NCBI GenBank assembly: GCA_965222645.1
Contig: OZ244968.1
Span: forward strand, 3,658,001 to 3,722,000
Reading direction: 5' to 3'
Length of the DNA: 64,000 bases
From: JABDMH01 sp965222645
Lineage (GTDB): Bacteria; Bacteroidota; Bacteroidia; Chitinophagales; Saprospiraceae
The position numbers and the translations under genes are program-made. Of this stretch, positions 1-8,582 are shown piece after piece; within the stretch, counting starts at the first letter, position 1, and the number at the start of each line of letters is the position of its first letter. Below the pieces are notes generated by a model that had not been told where the DNA came from, made no database searches, and was given only the letters and a program-made list of their open reading frames with translations.

Positions 1-1
1 C

Positions 2-1231
2 ATTTATGAAGAAATCCAGAAATCGTGGGTAGACTTTTTTGATGAGTTGCATTTCCTAAACGAAAGTGAATTTATCGTAAAAAGCAACCGGGATGGATGG
101 TATAATTATTATCGATGTGATCTGGAAGGGAATTTAAAGAATATTACTCCGGTGTCTTGGCGGGTCATGGACATAGTGCAGTATGACGATGTAAATGAGA
201 GAATTTTTTTCTATGGAACCGGTGGAGTCAATACAGACCGGCATTTATTCAGTGTCCAAACTGACGGGGGTGCATTTATGCAACATACTAAGGCTCCCGG
301 TTGGCATAACGTCGATATTTCTGCTAAAGCAAAATTCTTTTATGATCAATATTCTACATTGGATGCCGTGGGACAACGACAGATAGTAGATAAAAACGGC
401 ATGGTAGTTTTTGCTTTGGAGCACGATTCAGTAAACGAAAATGAGATCTCAGGAGTAAAAGTGGAGCCACTTTCGATCACAACCGAAGATGGTTTTACTC
501 TACCGGGATATTGGGTGTTGCCGAAGGGATTTTCAGAGAGTAAAACGTACCCCGTGGTGTTTACGATTTATGGGGGACCAAATTCGGAAGGCGTGCGCAA
601 TAGATATCGCAATTTTTCGGGAGATTTTTTTAGCAATAATGACATTATCAGGGTAGTGGTAGATCACCGGGCCAGTGGAAAATTTGGAAAACGGGGTTTG
701 GATTATATGCATCGCAATTTGGGCAAGTGGGAGATCGATGATTTAGTGTCGGCCGTAAAATGGTTACGGACAAAGCCATTTATAGATTCGACGAGGGTCG
801 GGATCACAGGAGGGAGCTATGGGGGATATGTTACTTGCATGGCACTTACCTATGGTGCGGATTATTTCACACATGGCATATCGCTCTACCCGGTGACGGA
901 TTGGTTGCTGTACGACAACGTTTACACAGAAAGATTTATGGACACTCCAACTGATAATCCTGACGGGTATGAGTTTGGATCTGCCATGACACATGCACAT
1001 AAATTTAAGGGTAAACTGTTGATCGTACATGGATTGATGGATGACAATGTGCACATGCAGAATACAATGCAGTTTGTAAGTAAGATGCAGGATCTGGGAA
1101 AAGAATTTGAAATGATGGTATATCCCGGAGAGCGACACGGTTGGGGTGGAGCAAAGCGATCCCATCTGACAAAGCTGACAAACCGCTTTTGGAAAAAGCA
1201 CTTTAATCCTGGAAGCTCCGGGAGGAGTTAA
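2..1231 (+). CDS. S9 family peptidase (dipeptidyl-peptidase IV type), 5' truncated by window edge
   Basis: The frame is open from the first bases of the window, so the TTG at 47 is internal and the true start lies to the left. What remains is the end of the DPP-IV beta-propeller followed by the alpha/beta hydrolase domain. The serine nucleophile sits in GGSYGG near base 815, the acid is in MDDNVH near 1040, and the histidine is in GERHG near 1132. The family removes N-terminal dipeptides, often X-Pro, and is usually periplasmic or secreted in Bacteroidota; no signal peptide can be checked here. The catalytic triad looks intact, so this is a normal gene cut by the window edge. Confidence 0.93.
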   Translation: MYEEIQKSWVDFFDELHFLNESEFIVKSNRDGWYNYYRCDLEGNLKNITPVSWRVMDIVQYDDVNERIFFYGTGGVNTDRHLFSVQTDGGAFMQHTKAPGWHNVDISAKAKFFYDQYSTLDAVGQRQIVDKNGMVVFALEHDSVNENEISGVKVEPLSITTEDGFTLPGYWVLPKGFSESKTYPVVFTIYGGPNSEGVRNRYRNFSGDFFSNNDIIRVVVDHRASGKFGKRGLDYMHRNLGKWEIDDLVSAVKWLRTKPFIDSTRVGITGGSYGGYVTCMALTYGADYFTHGISLYPVTDWLLYDNVYTERFMDTPTDNPDGYEFGSAMTHAHKFKGKLLIVHGLMDDNVHMQNTMQFVSKMQDLGKEFEMMVYPGERHGWGGAKRSHLTKLTNRFWKKHFNPGSSGRS

Positions 1232-1417
1232 TATTTTTGCAGTGCTTGCGGCTACTCAATGATCTTCCTGAAAAGATGAAATCCGGTGTCATGAAAACCT
1301 AGGCGCCTTGAATGCAATGCAGGGCAATCTGTTTTGAAAATTGAATTTCAGTTTCATTTTCGGATGAATAAAAACCAATAAATGACTATTTTACAAAAAG
1401 ACTGTCGTGTGTGACAA

Positions 1418-2293
1418 ATGAAAGAAATCAAGCGAATAAAATTTCAAAACAGAAGAAAACCGAGGTTCGATTTTGATTTATTGAAATTGGAAAATCTGCT
1501 AAGTAGAGATGTCCAACATGACATTACGGAACCACATAGAATCGAGTTCTTCCATATTCTCATTATTACACATGGGAAAGGATACCACACGATTGATTTT
1601 ACGGATTACAAATACCAAAGAGGAACTCTGCTCACAATACGAAAGGATCAGATCCATAATTTTTTCCGAGCCCGGAGTGTAAAAGGATTCATACTCTTAT
1701 TTACCGAGGATTTTTTAGCAAGCCAATATGGAAAAGTAGAGGTTTTAAGGGCATTCCATTTATTCAATGAAATGCTGATTTCGCCGGTTGTAAATCTTGA
1801 GAGTAGAGACTTTACAGATGTTATGCAATTAGTCAAGGGTATCGAAGCTGAATACAACAGAAATGAAGATGAGTTTTCAATAAGTATAATACGAAGTTTT
1901 TTACATCTTCTTATTGTTAAGATTTTCAGAATTAAGACAAGAGATAATGGACAACTAGCCAAGCGAAGATATTTTGATGAGCTTCTGCAATTCCAGCAAC
2001 TGGTTGAGAAGAATTGTTTCAAAACAAGAAGGGTCCTTGATTATGCCAAAATGATGAATTGCACCGCCAAGACACTAAATAATATATGTAAAGCAACTTT
2101 GAATAAATCTTCGAAGGCAATTATTGACGACATTGCGATAATCCAAATCAAAAGACTGTTAATCAATACCAGACTTTCCATTTCTGAGATAGCCTATACC
2201 TCAGGCTTCGAAGAGCCTACTAATTTGTACCGGTATTTCAAAAAATATACCAACCGATCTCCCGAAGCTTTTCGACGGGTACATATTCGATGA
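1418..2293 (+). CDS. AraC family transcriptional regulator
   Basis: 291 residues. The N-terminal half resembles the cupin-like sensor arm of AraC proteins. The last ~100 residues form the double helix-turn-helix: the second HTH contains SISEIAYTSGFEEPTNLYRYFKK and ends in the usual RSPEAFRR. The start is an ATG with no better upstream choice. It precedes, on the same strand, a DODA-type dioxygenase (2443) and a SnoaL-like protein (3472), so it may control them, but no operator is recognisable. The inducer is unknown. Confidence 0.9.
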   Translation: MKEIKRIKFQNRRKPRFDFDLLKLENLLSRDVQHDITEPHRIEFFHILIITHGKGYHTIDFTDYKYQRGTLLTIRKDQIHNFFRARSVKGFILLFTEDFLASQYGKVEVLRAFHLFNEMLISPVVNLESRDFTDVMQLVKGIEAEYNRNEDEFSISIIRSFLHLLIVKIFRIKTRDNGQLAKRRYFDELLQFQQLVEKNCFKTRRVLDYAKMMNCTAKTLNNICKATLNKSSKAIIDDIAIIQIKRLLINTRLSISEIAYTSGFEEPTNLYRYFKKYTNRSPEAFRRVHIR

Positions 2294-2442
2294 CTTTCCT
2301 GTTTTGACACTACCAGGCTCTTTTTTGTTTTTTCTTTTACATGCCAAGTCAATATTTTTGCGTGCTGAAATATTTTTATTGTTTATGCCAGGGAAAACAT
2401 CTGTGGAGTAAACTATCACCGTCGAAATGTGATTTAATAAGC

Positions 2443-3273
2443 ATGAAGAAGTTAACAGATTTGCATAATTACACGGAAGACTTCCCAAATTCCGAGCGTA
2501 TGCCCGCTCTGTTTTTAGGTCATGGAAGTCCTATGAATGCTATTGAGGAAAACGAGTTTGTATGGGGATTTCGGGAGGTCGCTAAGACGCTGCCGACACC
2601 AGAGGCAATCTTGTGCATTTCCGCTCATTGGTACACAAGGGGAACGAGGGTGACGGCGATGGAGTTACCAAGAACCATTCACGACTTTGGAGGATTTCCA
2701 CAGACGTTGTATGAAGTTACCTATCCTGCTGAGGGACACCCTAAACTTGCCAAATCCATTAGGAATGATTTAGCACCAACAGCGGTTGATTTAGATGCTA
2801 AATGGGGGTTTGACCACGGAGCATGGTCTGTTATCATGCATCTTTACCCAAAGGCAAATATCCCCGTAGTGCAAATGAGCATTGATCACACCAAATCCCC
2901 GAAATACCATTATGAATTAGCAAAAAGGCTCTGCAAACTCAGGTATAAAGGCATTCTCATTATCGGAAGCGGTAATATAGTTCACAACCTGCCGCTGATG
3001 GATTTTAGAAACATCCGCAAAGATGATTACGGGTTTGATTGGGCAAGAGAGGCACGAGACAGTATCAATACATTACTCAAAAAAGGTGATTACAAACCTT
3101 TATTGGAATACAAAAAGAGCGGACAGGCAATACAATTGGCGATTCCGACACCTGATCATTTTCTTCCTCTTATATATACATTGGGACTCCGGCATAGGAA
3201 GGATGAACTGGAATTGTTTAATGATAAAATGGTTGCTGGTAGTATTAGCATGACCTCTCTGAAGCTATCGTAG
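2443..3273 (+). CDS. ygiD: 4,5-DOPA dioxygenase extradiol-like protein (YgiD/LigB-fold)
   Basis: 276 residues from ATG 2443. The frame is open upstream to 2341, but the extra 34 residues are cysteine-rich and unlike the family. Class III extradiol ring-cleavage dioxygenase fold: the metal-binding histidines are visible in GHGSPMNA, SAHWY, GNIVHNL and PTPDHFLP, the four positions conserved in E. coli YgiD. Family members open catechol-type rings such as L-DOPA; the physiological substrate is usually unknown. It may share a transcript with the AraC gene before it. Confidence 0.9.
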   Translation: MKKLTDLHNYTEDFPNSERMPALFLGHGSPMNAIEENEFVWGFREVAKTLPTPEAILCISAHWYTRGTRVTAMELPRTIHDFGGFPQTLYEVTYPAEGHPKLAKSIRNDLAPTAVDLDAKWGFDHGAWSVIMHLYPKANIPVVQMSIDHTKSPKYHYELAKRLCKLRYKGILIIGSGNIVHNLPLMDFRNIRKDDYGFDWAREARDSINTLLKKGDYKPLLEYKKSGQAIQLAIPTPDHFLPLIYTLGLRHRKDELELFNDKMVAGSISMTSLKLS

Positions 3274-3382
3274 AGGTATCATACCTTGATTTTCCCGTTT
3301 TGACAGTCCAAAGACGTTTTTATGCCTTTTTCTTCGATGATCTTCATCATAGATTTGCATTAGATTTTACCAAAAAAAGGTA

Positions 3383-3469
3383 ATGAAATCAGCAAATTTT
3401 ATCACGGTCCTGCTTGCAGTAGTCCTTAATAATTTGCGGTACAGTAATAACGAATTCAAATTCAAATAA
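3383..3469 (+). pseudogene. Remnant lipoprotein signal peptide upstream of the SnoaL-like gene
   Basis: A 28-codon frame from ATG 3383 begins with a typical export signal (MKSANFITVLLAVVL). In the next frame the DNA at 3432-3476 reads ICGTVITNSNSNKND, a lipobox cysteine followed by the polar linker usual for Bacteroidota lipoproteins, and then stops at the start of the SnoaL gene, which lies in the third frame. Two single-base shifts would join all three pieces into one lipoprotein. I infer that the downstream protein once had a lipoprotein signal that has decayed; chance cannot be excluded. Confidence 0.35.
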
Positions 3470-3471
3470 AA

Positions 3472-4248
3472 ATGACTAAAATGGAACAGACAAACAAGGA
3501 AAAAGCAGTTGCGCTATTAAACAGTTTTAACACGGGAGACCAAATACCTATTTCTTACATTAATGCAGACAAATACATACAACACAACTTAGCGGTTGGT
3601 GATGGATTAGCGGGTTTTGGAGAAGTGATAAAAAATGCACCACCTCAGGGATTTAAGGCAGAAGTTGTCAGAGCATTTCAGGATGGCGATTATGTTTTCA
3701 CTCACACAAAGTATGATTTTTTCGGACCCAAGGCTGGTTTTGACGTCTTTCGATTTGAAGATGGAAAAATTGTAGAACATTGGGACAACTTAACTGAGAT
3801 AACTCCTCCAAACCCAAGTGGAAGAACCCAGTTTGATGGAGAAACGGATATTACAGATAAAGAGAAAACGACCGCTAATAAGGGAATAGTGGAAAGATTT
3901 GTCAACGATGTTTTGATGAATGGGGAAGTTGATAAATTGACAGATTATATCAATCCCAATAAATATCTGCAACACAACTCTGCAATTGCTGATGGACTGG
4001 ATGGTTTGGGAGCTGCCTTGAAATACTTCGCCGAAAAAGGATTAGTACTAGAGTATGACAAGATACATAAAGTTTTAGGAGAGGGTAATTTTGTTTTAAC
4101 AATGAGCGAGGGAAAATTTGGGAAGGGAGAGGATGTCGCTTATTATGATTTGTTTCGGGTAGAAAACGGCCTGATAGTAGAGCATTGGGATATTATTCAA
4201 CCTATTCCTCCTAAATCAGAGTGGAAAAACGATAATGGTAAATTTTAG
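3472..4248 (+). CDS. Tandem SnoaL-like (NTF2-fold) protein
   Basis: 258 residues made of two similar halves. Residues ~20-120 contain DKYIQHNLAVGDGL and GKIVEHWDNL; residues ~145-250 contain NKYLQHNSAIADGL and GLIVEHWDII. Each half is a complete SnoaL-like cone-shaped domain, so the gene arose by internal duplication and probably folds as an intramolecular dimer. Many such proteins are secreted or lipoproteins in Bacteroidota; this reading begins inside the cytoplasm (MTKMEQTN), while the DNA just upstream holds a possible decayed lipoprotein signal. Catalytic role unknown. Confidence 0.85.
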   Translation: MTKMEQTNKEKAVALLNSFNTGDQIPISYINADKYIQHNLAVGDGLAGFGEVIKNAPPQGFKAEVVRAFQDGDYVFTHTKYDFFGPKAGFDVFRFEDGKIVEHWDNLTEITPPNPSGRTQFDGETDITDKEKTTANKGIVERFVNDVLMNGEVDKLTDYINPNKYLQHNSAIADGLDGLGAALKYFAEKGLVLEYDKIHKVLGEGNFVLTMSEGKFGKGEDVAYYDLFRVENGLIVEHWDIIQPIPPKSEWKNDNGKF

Positions 4249-4297
4249 TAATGTACTAGCGCAGCGTTTTCGTATTAGATATTTTGGAAACCATGCA

Positions 4298-4318
4298 ACT
4301 AGACTAGTCTAGACTAGT
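4298..4318. promoter_or_regulatory. ACTAG-based palindromes
   Basis: Two overlapping perfect palindromes: 4299-4312 (14 bp) and 4303-4318 (16 bp), built from the pentamer ACTAG repeated at 4298, 4303 and 4313 with TCTAG at 4308. They lie 42 bp before the ABM-fold gene at 4360. Position and symmetry suit an operator for a dimeric regulator, but nothing identifies the protein. Confidence 0.4.
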
Positions 4319-4359
4319 AGGTTTAGTCTTTTGAGGGATTATTCGGCTTTACTACAAAG

Positions 4360-4668
4360 ATGGAAATTGTGAGACCTTACGTGATCGAAGTCGTTACCTT
4401 TAAGTACAAGAATACTGTGAATGCCGATGACTTTTGGGCTGAGGATGCCAAAATAGAATCAGATTATACAAATAATCAGCCCGGTTTTATCAGTCGAGAA
4501 AGCGGTTACTCAGAAAATGACGATGAGGTGCTGGTAGTTGTCAGATGGAATTCAATGGCGGATGCAGATGCTTCGATGAAGAAGTTTATGAATGATTCAT
4601 CCGTCCAGAATTTTGCCGACATGATTGACGCTTCTACCATGAAGATGGTTCGATACAAAGTTAATTAG
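4360..4668 (+). CDS. Antibiotic biosynthesis monooxygenase-like (dimeric alpha-beta barrel) protein
   Basis: 102 residues, the usual size of ABM/EthD-type ferredoxin-like barrels. The layout is strand (VIEVVTFKY), helix (DDFWAEDAKI), strands (PGFISRESGY; DEVLVVVRWNSM), helix (DADASMKKF), which is the family pattern. Members range from small quinol monooxygenases to heme-degrading and stress proteins, and no specific active-site residue points to one of them. It stands alone after the palindrome at 4298, which may be its operator. Confidence 0.7.
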   Translation: MEIVRPYVIEVVTFKYKNTVNADDFWAEDAKIESDYTNNQPGFISRESGYSENDDEVLVVVRWNSMADADASMKKFMNDSSVQNFADMIDASTMKMVRYKVN

Positions 4669-5155
4669 GTTTCTGGCAGAACCTTCCGGCTTTTTAAATA
4701 TACTTACTTCTGACAGGCTGCTTCTTAGGCAGCAGTCTGTTGTAAGATTACATAAGTAGAAAAGCATCGAATCAGAGAAAAATATACTTCACAATTCACT
4801 TCTGCAACAGGTGAAACATGGAACCCGGATTGCACAGATTAGACGGATCTACACAGATCTATCTAGTGCCACGTGGAATTTGTGAAAATCTGTAGAATCC
4901 ATGAGACCCTGTTGCTTTTATGCTTCTGCAGACCAATTTAGATCACTCAGCGAAACTCACCTTGTGACGGGTACAAAGAAGCATACTATTTCCGACTTTC
5001 AGAATTATTATAGAACATATGATTGTGGCTTTTCGATAAATTATGCAATAGGCAGTTTATTTGTCTTTGCGTGATCTTTGTTTTGCTATATTCGAAAATA
5101 CAAAAACAAAGAAATAAACCATTTTGGCCGATCCAGGTATGGGATTGATAGAGGT
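4669..5155. other. Intergenic stretch holding one degenerate inverted repeat
   Basis: No gene is visible in about 490 bases on either strand. It contains a diverged inverted repeat: the arm at 4827-4840 (GGATTGCACAGATT) matches the reverse complement of 4887-4900 in 12 of 14 bases, and further GAT..ACAGAT units lie between them. It resembles the GGATTnnACAGATT-type intergenic repeats of Bacteroidota and several other phyla. The rest shows nothing I recognise. Confidence 0.5.
4827..4900. repeat. Degenerate inverted repeat of GGATTnnACAGATT type
   Basis: Arms 4827-4840 and 4887-4900 can pair with 12 of 14 matches. Between them lie additional imperfect units (GGATCTACACAGATC at 4845-4859). I see no other copy in this window. 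Confidence 0.45.
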
Positions 5156-5986
5156 ATGATAATTGCGAAGATCAAGTTTAATATTAGCGAAAAGATAAGA
5201 CTGGCCCGATTAACGCTAAGTTCCTGGAACAGTCCATTGATCGTTGGTTATTACAAGTTTTTTTATAGACCGAAAAAGGGAAGCATAAGTGAGTTTTTAG
5301 AAGAATACTCTCTATCCAGAAGAAACACGCTCACCGTAATTCAGATCGGGGCCAATGATGGAGTAATTCACGATCCGATACACAAATTTATTCTTAGGGA
5401 TAATTGGATGGGTGTACTGCTGGAGCCCCAGCCATATGTTTTTAGAGCCTATCTAAGCAAAGTATATCAAAGAAATAATAGAATTCACACATTGTGTGCT
5501 GCCATTGGTGATAGAGATGGTACCCAGCTTCTCTACAAACTTAGTTTCTGCAATATGAGATGGGCAACTGGTTTGGCTTCTTTTAAGAAAGAGAATGTTG
5601 AACGGGCGTTTTCGAATGGAATAGTTCACTCAAAGTGTAGTAAGTATAATATTGATATTCCTCCTGATTCTCAATGCATTGCTTCTGAAGAAGTCTTAAT
5701 AATCTCTCCTCAGACATTGCTCAGCAAGTATAATATTACGGCTATTGATTTATTGCAGATTGATGTAGAAGGTTACGATGCGGAAGTAATACGATTGTTC
5801 GATATTCAGAAGACTCAACCGCGAGTTATTATTTTTGAAAATTCACACCTTGCCAAAAATGAATTTGATATGTGTATCAGGCATCTTAAGAAAAATAATT
5901 ATCGGATTAAGACCTATGGTGCAAATACCCTTGCGATGTTGAATCCATCAGATCAGTTTAGGAAGTATTTTGAAGATGGCAAATAA
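5156..5986 (+). CDS. FkbM family SAM-dependent methyltransferase
   Basis: 276 residues from ATG 5156, which follows GAGGT; the frame is open to a TTG at 5078, but those extra residues are basic and unlike the family. The SAM-binding motif I reads VIQIGANDGV, an acidic residue follows in LLEPQPY, and the FkbM signature DLLQIDVEGYDAEVI is complete. FkbM enzymes O-methylate sugars or lipid-linked intermediates and are common among glycan genes. No glycan genes are adjacent, so the substrate cannot be named. Confidence 0.88.
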   Translation: MIIAKIKFNISEKIRLARLTLSSWNSPLIVGYYKFFYRPKKGSISEFLEEYSLSRRNTLTVIQIGANDGVIHDPIHKFILRDNWMGVLLEPQPYVFRAYLSKVYQRNNRIHTLCAAIGDRDGTQLLYKLSFCNMRWATGLASFKKENVERAFSNGIVHSKCSKYNIDIPPDSQCIASEEVLIISPQTLLSKYNITAIDLLQIDVEGYDAEVIRLFDIQKTQPRVIIFENSHLAKNEFDMCIRHLKKNNYRIKTYGANTLAMLNPSDQFRKYFEDGK

Positions 5987-6122
5987 CCGTCTAACGCCGG
6001 CTTGGCTCCCACAGAAGTGTAAAATATGTGCCGGAGTAAGGGTATAAATTCTACAAGCTTTAAACAATTTGGACTATTGTCTCATGATGAGTAATTGGAA
6101 TCTATAAGAAATATTTTATAGA

Positions 6123-6384
6123 TCAAGTAATTAGACGAGAATCGATTTGCTCGATATTTATTTCTATACCGAATTTCGCAACACTCGAAGGGTTAACAAG
6201 GATATTAAATTCACCATTGACGATTGTATTGGGGACATATATTACAAGTTGATCTGACACACAAAAATTATCTCCATTTTTGTGTCACCGGGTGATATTC
6301 ACAAATTTTGTCCCAATGGGGTGGCAGGTCATGTGGATTAATCCTCGGATACTCTATTTCAGGAGGCGATATGACAGCTATCAT
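6123..6384 (-). pseudogene. RES-domain toxin remnant (truncated and frameshifted)
   Basis: Read leftward from ATG 6384, the DNA encodes MIAVISPPEIEYPRINPHDL, then PPHWDKICEYHPVTQK, then stops. One extra base in the A-run at about 6277-6281 restores the frame, which continues NGDNFCVSDQLVIYVPNTIV, then NGEFNILVNPSS, to a TGA at 6125-6123. This matches the C-terminal third of RES-domain (NAD-degrading) toxins: LP..W, then STQ..GD, then RVPS..V..E.N.L.NP. The N-terminal two thirds, with the start of the NAD site, are absent, and no Xre/DUF2384-type antitoxin lies next to it. I infer a dead toxin-antitoxin relic. Confidence 0.55.
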
Positions 6385-6455
6385 AAATTAAGGTGATAGT
6401 CCAAAGAAGGGCTTAGACATGAGACTGAAATGACGTCACTGGCAGGTAAAATTTA

Positions 6456-7310
6456 TCACGACCAGGACACAGCAGTCTGCCGGCTTTCCCCCAGCCCCTC
6501 GATGCCTAGCTCCATAACATCTCCCGGTAAAAGAAACCGGGGTGGCTCGAAACCCAGTCCCACTCCAGCAGGAGTACCGGTAGAAATCACGTCGCCTGGC
6601 ATTAAAGACATATATTGACTTATGTAAGATATCAGGTGTTGGGCATTGAATACAAAATCATTTGTGTTGCTGTCCTGTAGCTTTTCTCCGTTTACCTTGA
6701 GCCAGAGACGCAGGTTGTTTGGATCCGGTATTTCGTCTTTTGTCACAAGCCACGGACCCAGAGGTGCAAAAGTATCACAGCTCTTACCTTTGATCCATTG
6801 ACCACCTTGCTCGATTTGAAAGGCACGCTCACTCACATCGTTGTGCACCATATAGCCAGCTACATAATCAAGTGCATTTTCCTCATCGACATAATTAGCA
6901 CGCTTGCCAATTGCGATAGCGAGCTCCACCTCCCAATCAGTCTTTTGCGATCCTTTGGGGATCACCACGTTGTCATAAGGGCCACAGATGGCCGATGTGG
7001 CTTTTCCAAATAAAACCGGAGATGTGGGGATATCCATCCCACTTTCCCGGGCATGAGCTGCGTAATTTAGTCCAACACAAATTATTTTTCCAATTTCTTT
7101 GACCGGGACTCCGTGACGCATTTCCTCGTTCACTAAAGGGCAATTTTTCTCATTCTCAACAAGCCATTCCTCCAAACGGGAGATGCCATCACTTGCAAAA
7201 AATGCAGTGGTATAATCTTCACCAAATGCAGAAACATCAATTCTGTTTCCGGATCCAGTTACGATACCCGGTTTTTCTTGTCCGGGGTTTCCAAATCGGA
7301 CTAATTTCAT
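6456..7310 (-). CDS. Fumarylacetoacetate hydrolase (FAH) family protein, probable diketo-deoxy-sugar acid hydrolase
   Basis: 284 residues from ATG 7310 (MKLVRFG, the usual family start; an in-frame TTG at 7334 adds eight residues). The FAH fold is clear: GLNYAAHARE, WEVELAIAIG with the metal-binding glutamate, GYMVHNDVSER with the aspartate, KSCDTFAPLGPW, and GDVISTGTPAGVG. FAH enzymes cleave C-C bonds of 2,4-diketo acids or act on hydroxymuconate-type compounds. The SDR just upstream on the same strand has the sequence style of 2-keto-3-deoxy-L-fuconate dehydrogenase, so 2,4-diketo-3-deoxy-L-fuconate hydrolase is the best guess. That assignment is inference. Confidence 0.85.
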   Translation of the reverse strand: MKLVRFGNPGQEKPGIVTGSGNRIDVSAFGEDYTTAFFASDGISRLEEWLVENEKNCPLVNEEMRHGVPVKEIGKIICVGLNYAAHARESGMDIPTSPVLFGKATSAICGPYDNVVIPKGSQKTDWEVELAIAIGKRANYVDEENALDYVAGYMVHNDVSERAFQIEQGGQWIKGKSCDTFAPLGPWLVTKDEIPDPNNLRLWLKVNGEKLQDSNTNDFVFNAQHLISYISQYMSLMPGDVISTGTPAGVGLGFEPPRFLLPGDVMELGIEGLGESRQTAVSWS

Positions 7311-7370
7311 GGGATAAAACTTCTCTTTTTGCAATGATTCGAATCAAAAATAGAAAAGATTTAGTGATTC

Positions 7371-7524
7371 CGGCGAATGTAAATTCGCCTCTGACTCCCT
7401 CTGCTATATCGAAAGACCAGGTTTATAAACGATTAAACACCGAACGAATAAAAGACTTGATGCAGTGCCGGCCAGCGAATATAAATTCACCTCTGACTCA
7501 GCTTCATTTAAAGACCAGGTTTAT
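7371..7524. repeat. Two direct copies of a ~54-bp element with a small palindrome
   Basis: Copy 1 at 7371-7426 and copy 2 at 7473-7524 share GCGAAT(G/A)TAAATTC(G/A)CCTCTGACT, a variable centre, and AAAGACCAGGTTTAT. The first part is itself a near-palindrome around TAAATT. They fill the gap between the FAH gene and its upstream SDR, downstream of the SDR stop, and could act on the mRNA or be a REP-like element. Confidence 0.6.
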
Positions 7525-7537
7525 CAGTGCTACACCA

Positions 7538-8308
7538 TCACGTCGCCTTCAAATTACTGAATCCTCCATCAATGAGTTGATTGCTGCCTGTGACATACGC
7601 AGCTTCATCCGAACATAAATAAAGAGCCATATGAGCGATTTCCTCCGGTCTGGCCATACGGCCAATGGGATGATCCTCGGATAGCTGTTTGTGCATTTCT
7701 TTTTCTCGACCCGGATAATTTTTTTCAATAAAACCATCGACAAAAGGAGTATGCACCCTTCCCGGTGAAATTGCATTACACCGGATACCGTATTGGATAA
7801 AATCCAGAGCGACCGAATACGTCATTGATAAGACAGCGCCCTTACTGGCCATATAGGCAAATCGAGCATGAATCGCTTTTGTAGCGATGGTTGATGCAAT
7901 GTTTACGATCGCACCACCGCCATTTTTTATCATATGGGGAATGCAAGCTTGCATACAGTGATATACTCCGTTTACGTTGACTGCCATTATTCTTGCAAAA
8001 TCTTCCGCCGGTGTATTTAATATATTGCCCACAAATGCAATTCCCGCATTATTGACAAGAATGTCAATTGCTCCACCATCTCCCAATTTTTCAACAACTT
8101 TCCAAACGTCCTCCCTCCGGGTGAGGTCACAATGATGGTAATGAAGATCCTTCCATTCACTGGCCAGTGCTGTGCCTTCTTCGTCGATTACATCGAGTAT
8201 ATGTACAGCTGCCCCAGCCTTTGTAAAAACTTCACAAATAGCTTTTCCGATCCCACGGGCACCCCCGGTGACAATTGCGGTTTTATTTTGTAAGGAAAAT
8301 GGTGGCAT
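7538..8308 (-). CDS. SDR family oxidoreductase, probable 2-keto-3-deoxy-L-fuconate dehydrogenase
   Basis: 256 residues, classical SDR. The NAD-binding TGGARGIGKA is at residues ~15-24, NNAG at ~87, the catalytic serine is in NIASTIAT, and Tyr/Lys are in YMASKG. The segment ISPGRVHTPFV followed by KNYPGREKEM is typical of the 2-keto-3-deoxy-L-fuconate dehydrogenase group. With the FAH protein downstream this would be two successive steps of the non-phosphorylative L-fucose route. Transporter, dehydratase and lactonase genes are not in the window, so the pathway call is inference. Confidence 0.85.
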   Translation of the reverse strand: MPPFSLQNKTAIVTGGARGIGKAICEVFTKAGAAVHILDVIDEEGTALASEWKDLHYHHCDLTRREDVWKVVEKLGDGGAIDILVNNAGIAFVGNILNTPAEDFARIMAVNVNGVYHCMQACIPHMIKNGGGAIVNIASTIATKAIHARFAYMASKGAVLSMTYSVALDFIQYGIRCNAISPGRVHTPFVDGFIEKNYPGREKEMHKQLSEDHPIGRMARPEEIAHMALYLCSDEAAYVTGSNQLIDGGFSNLKAT

Positions 8309-8582
8309 TTCTTGTTAAAATTTTATGAGCAAAAAAAAATTATAGTCAGATTGTTCAATGTAGTGAAATCTTAGTATGGTTTTCTTCGTTATTATGCAAA
8401 AAAACATAATTGCATAAAAGGTACCCAATCAGAGAGGTTCTCGAAGGGCTCCTGGCATATTGCTTCCATTTTAGCCAACGATAATTTGTAATGACGTACA
8501 ATATTTTACATCGTCACCTACATCCCAGGTCATGTGACCAACCTTTTCGATAACTTAGGTGGGGCTATTCTCACTTCATCTC

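Noticed and set aside
3274..3286. AGGTATCATACCT palindrome right after the dioxygenase stop
   Set aside because: With only one central base a hairpin would have a four-pair stem; too weak for a terminator and too short to call an operator.
6259..6285. 10-bp perfect hairpin (ACACAAAAAT / ATTTTTGTGT) as terminator
   Set aside because: The stem is AT-rich without a following T-run and lies inside the RES remnant, so it is better explained as leftover coding sequence.
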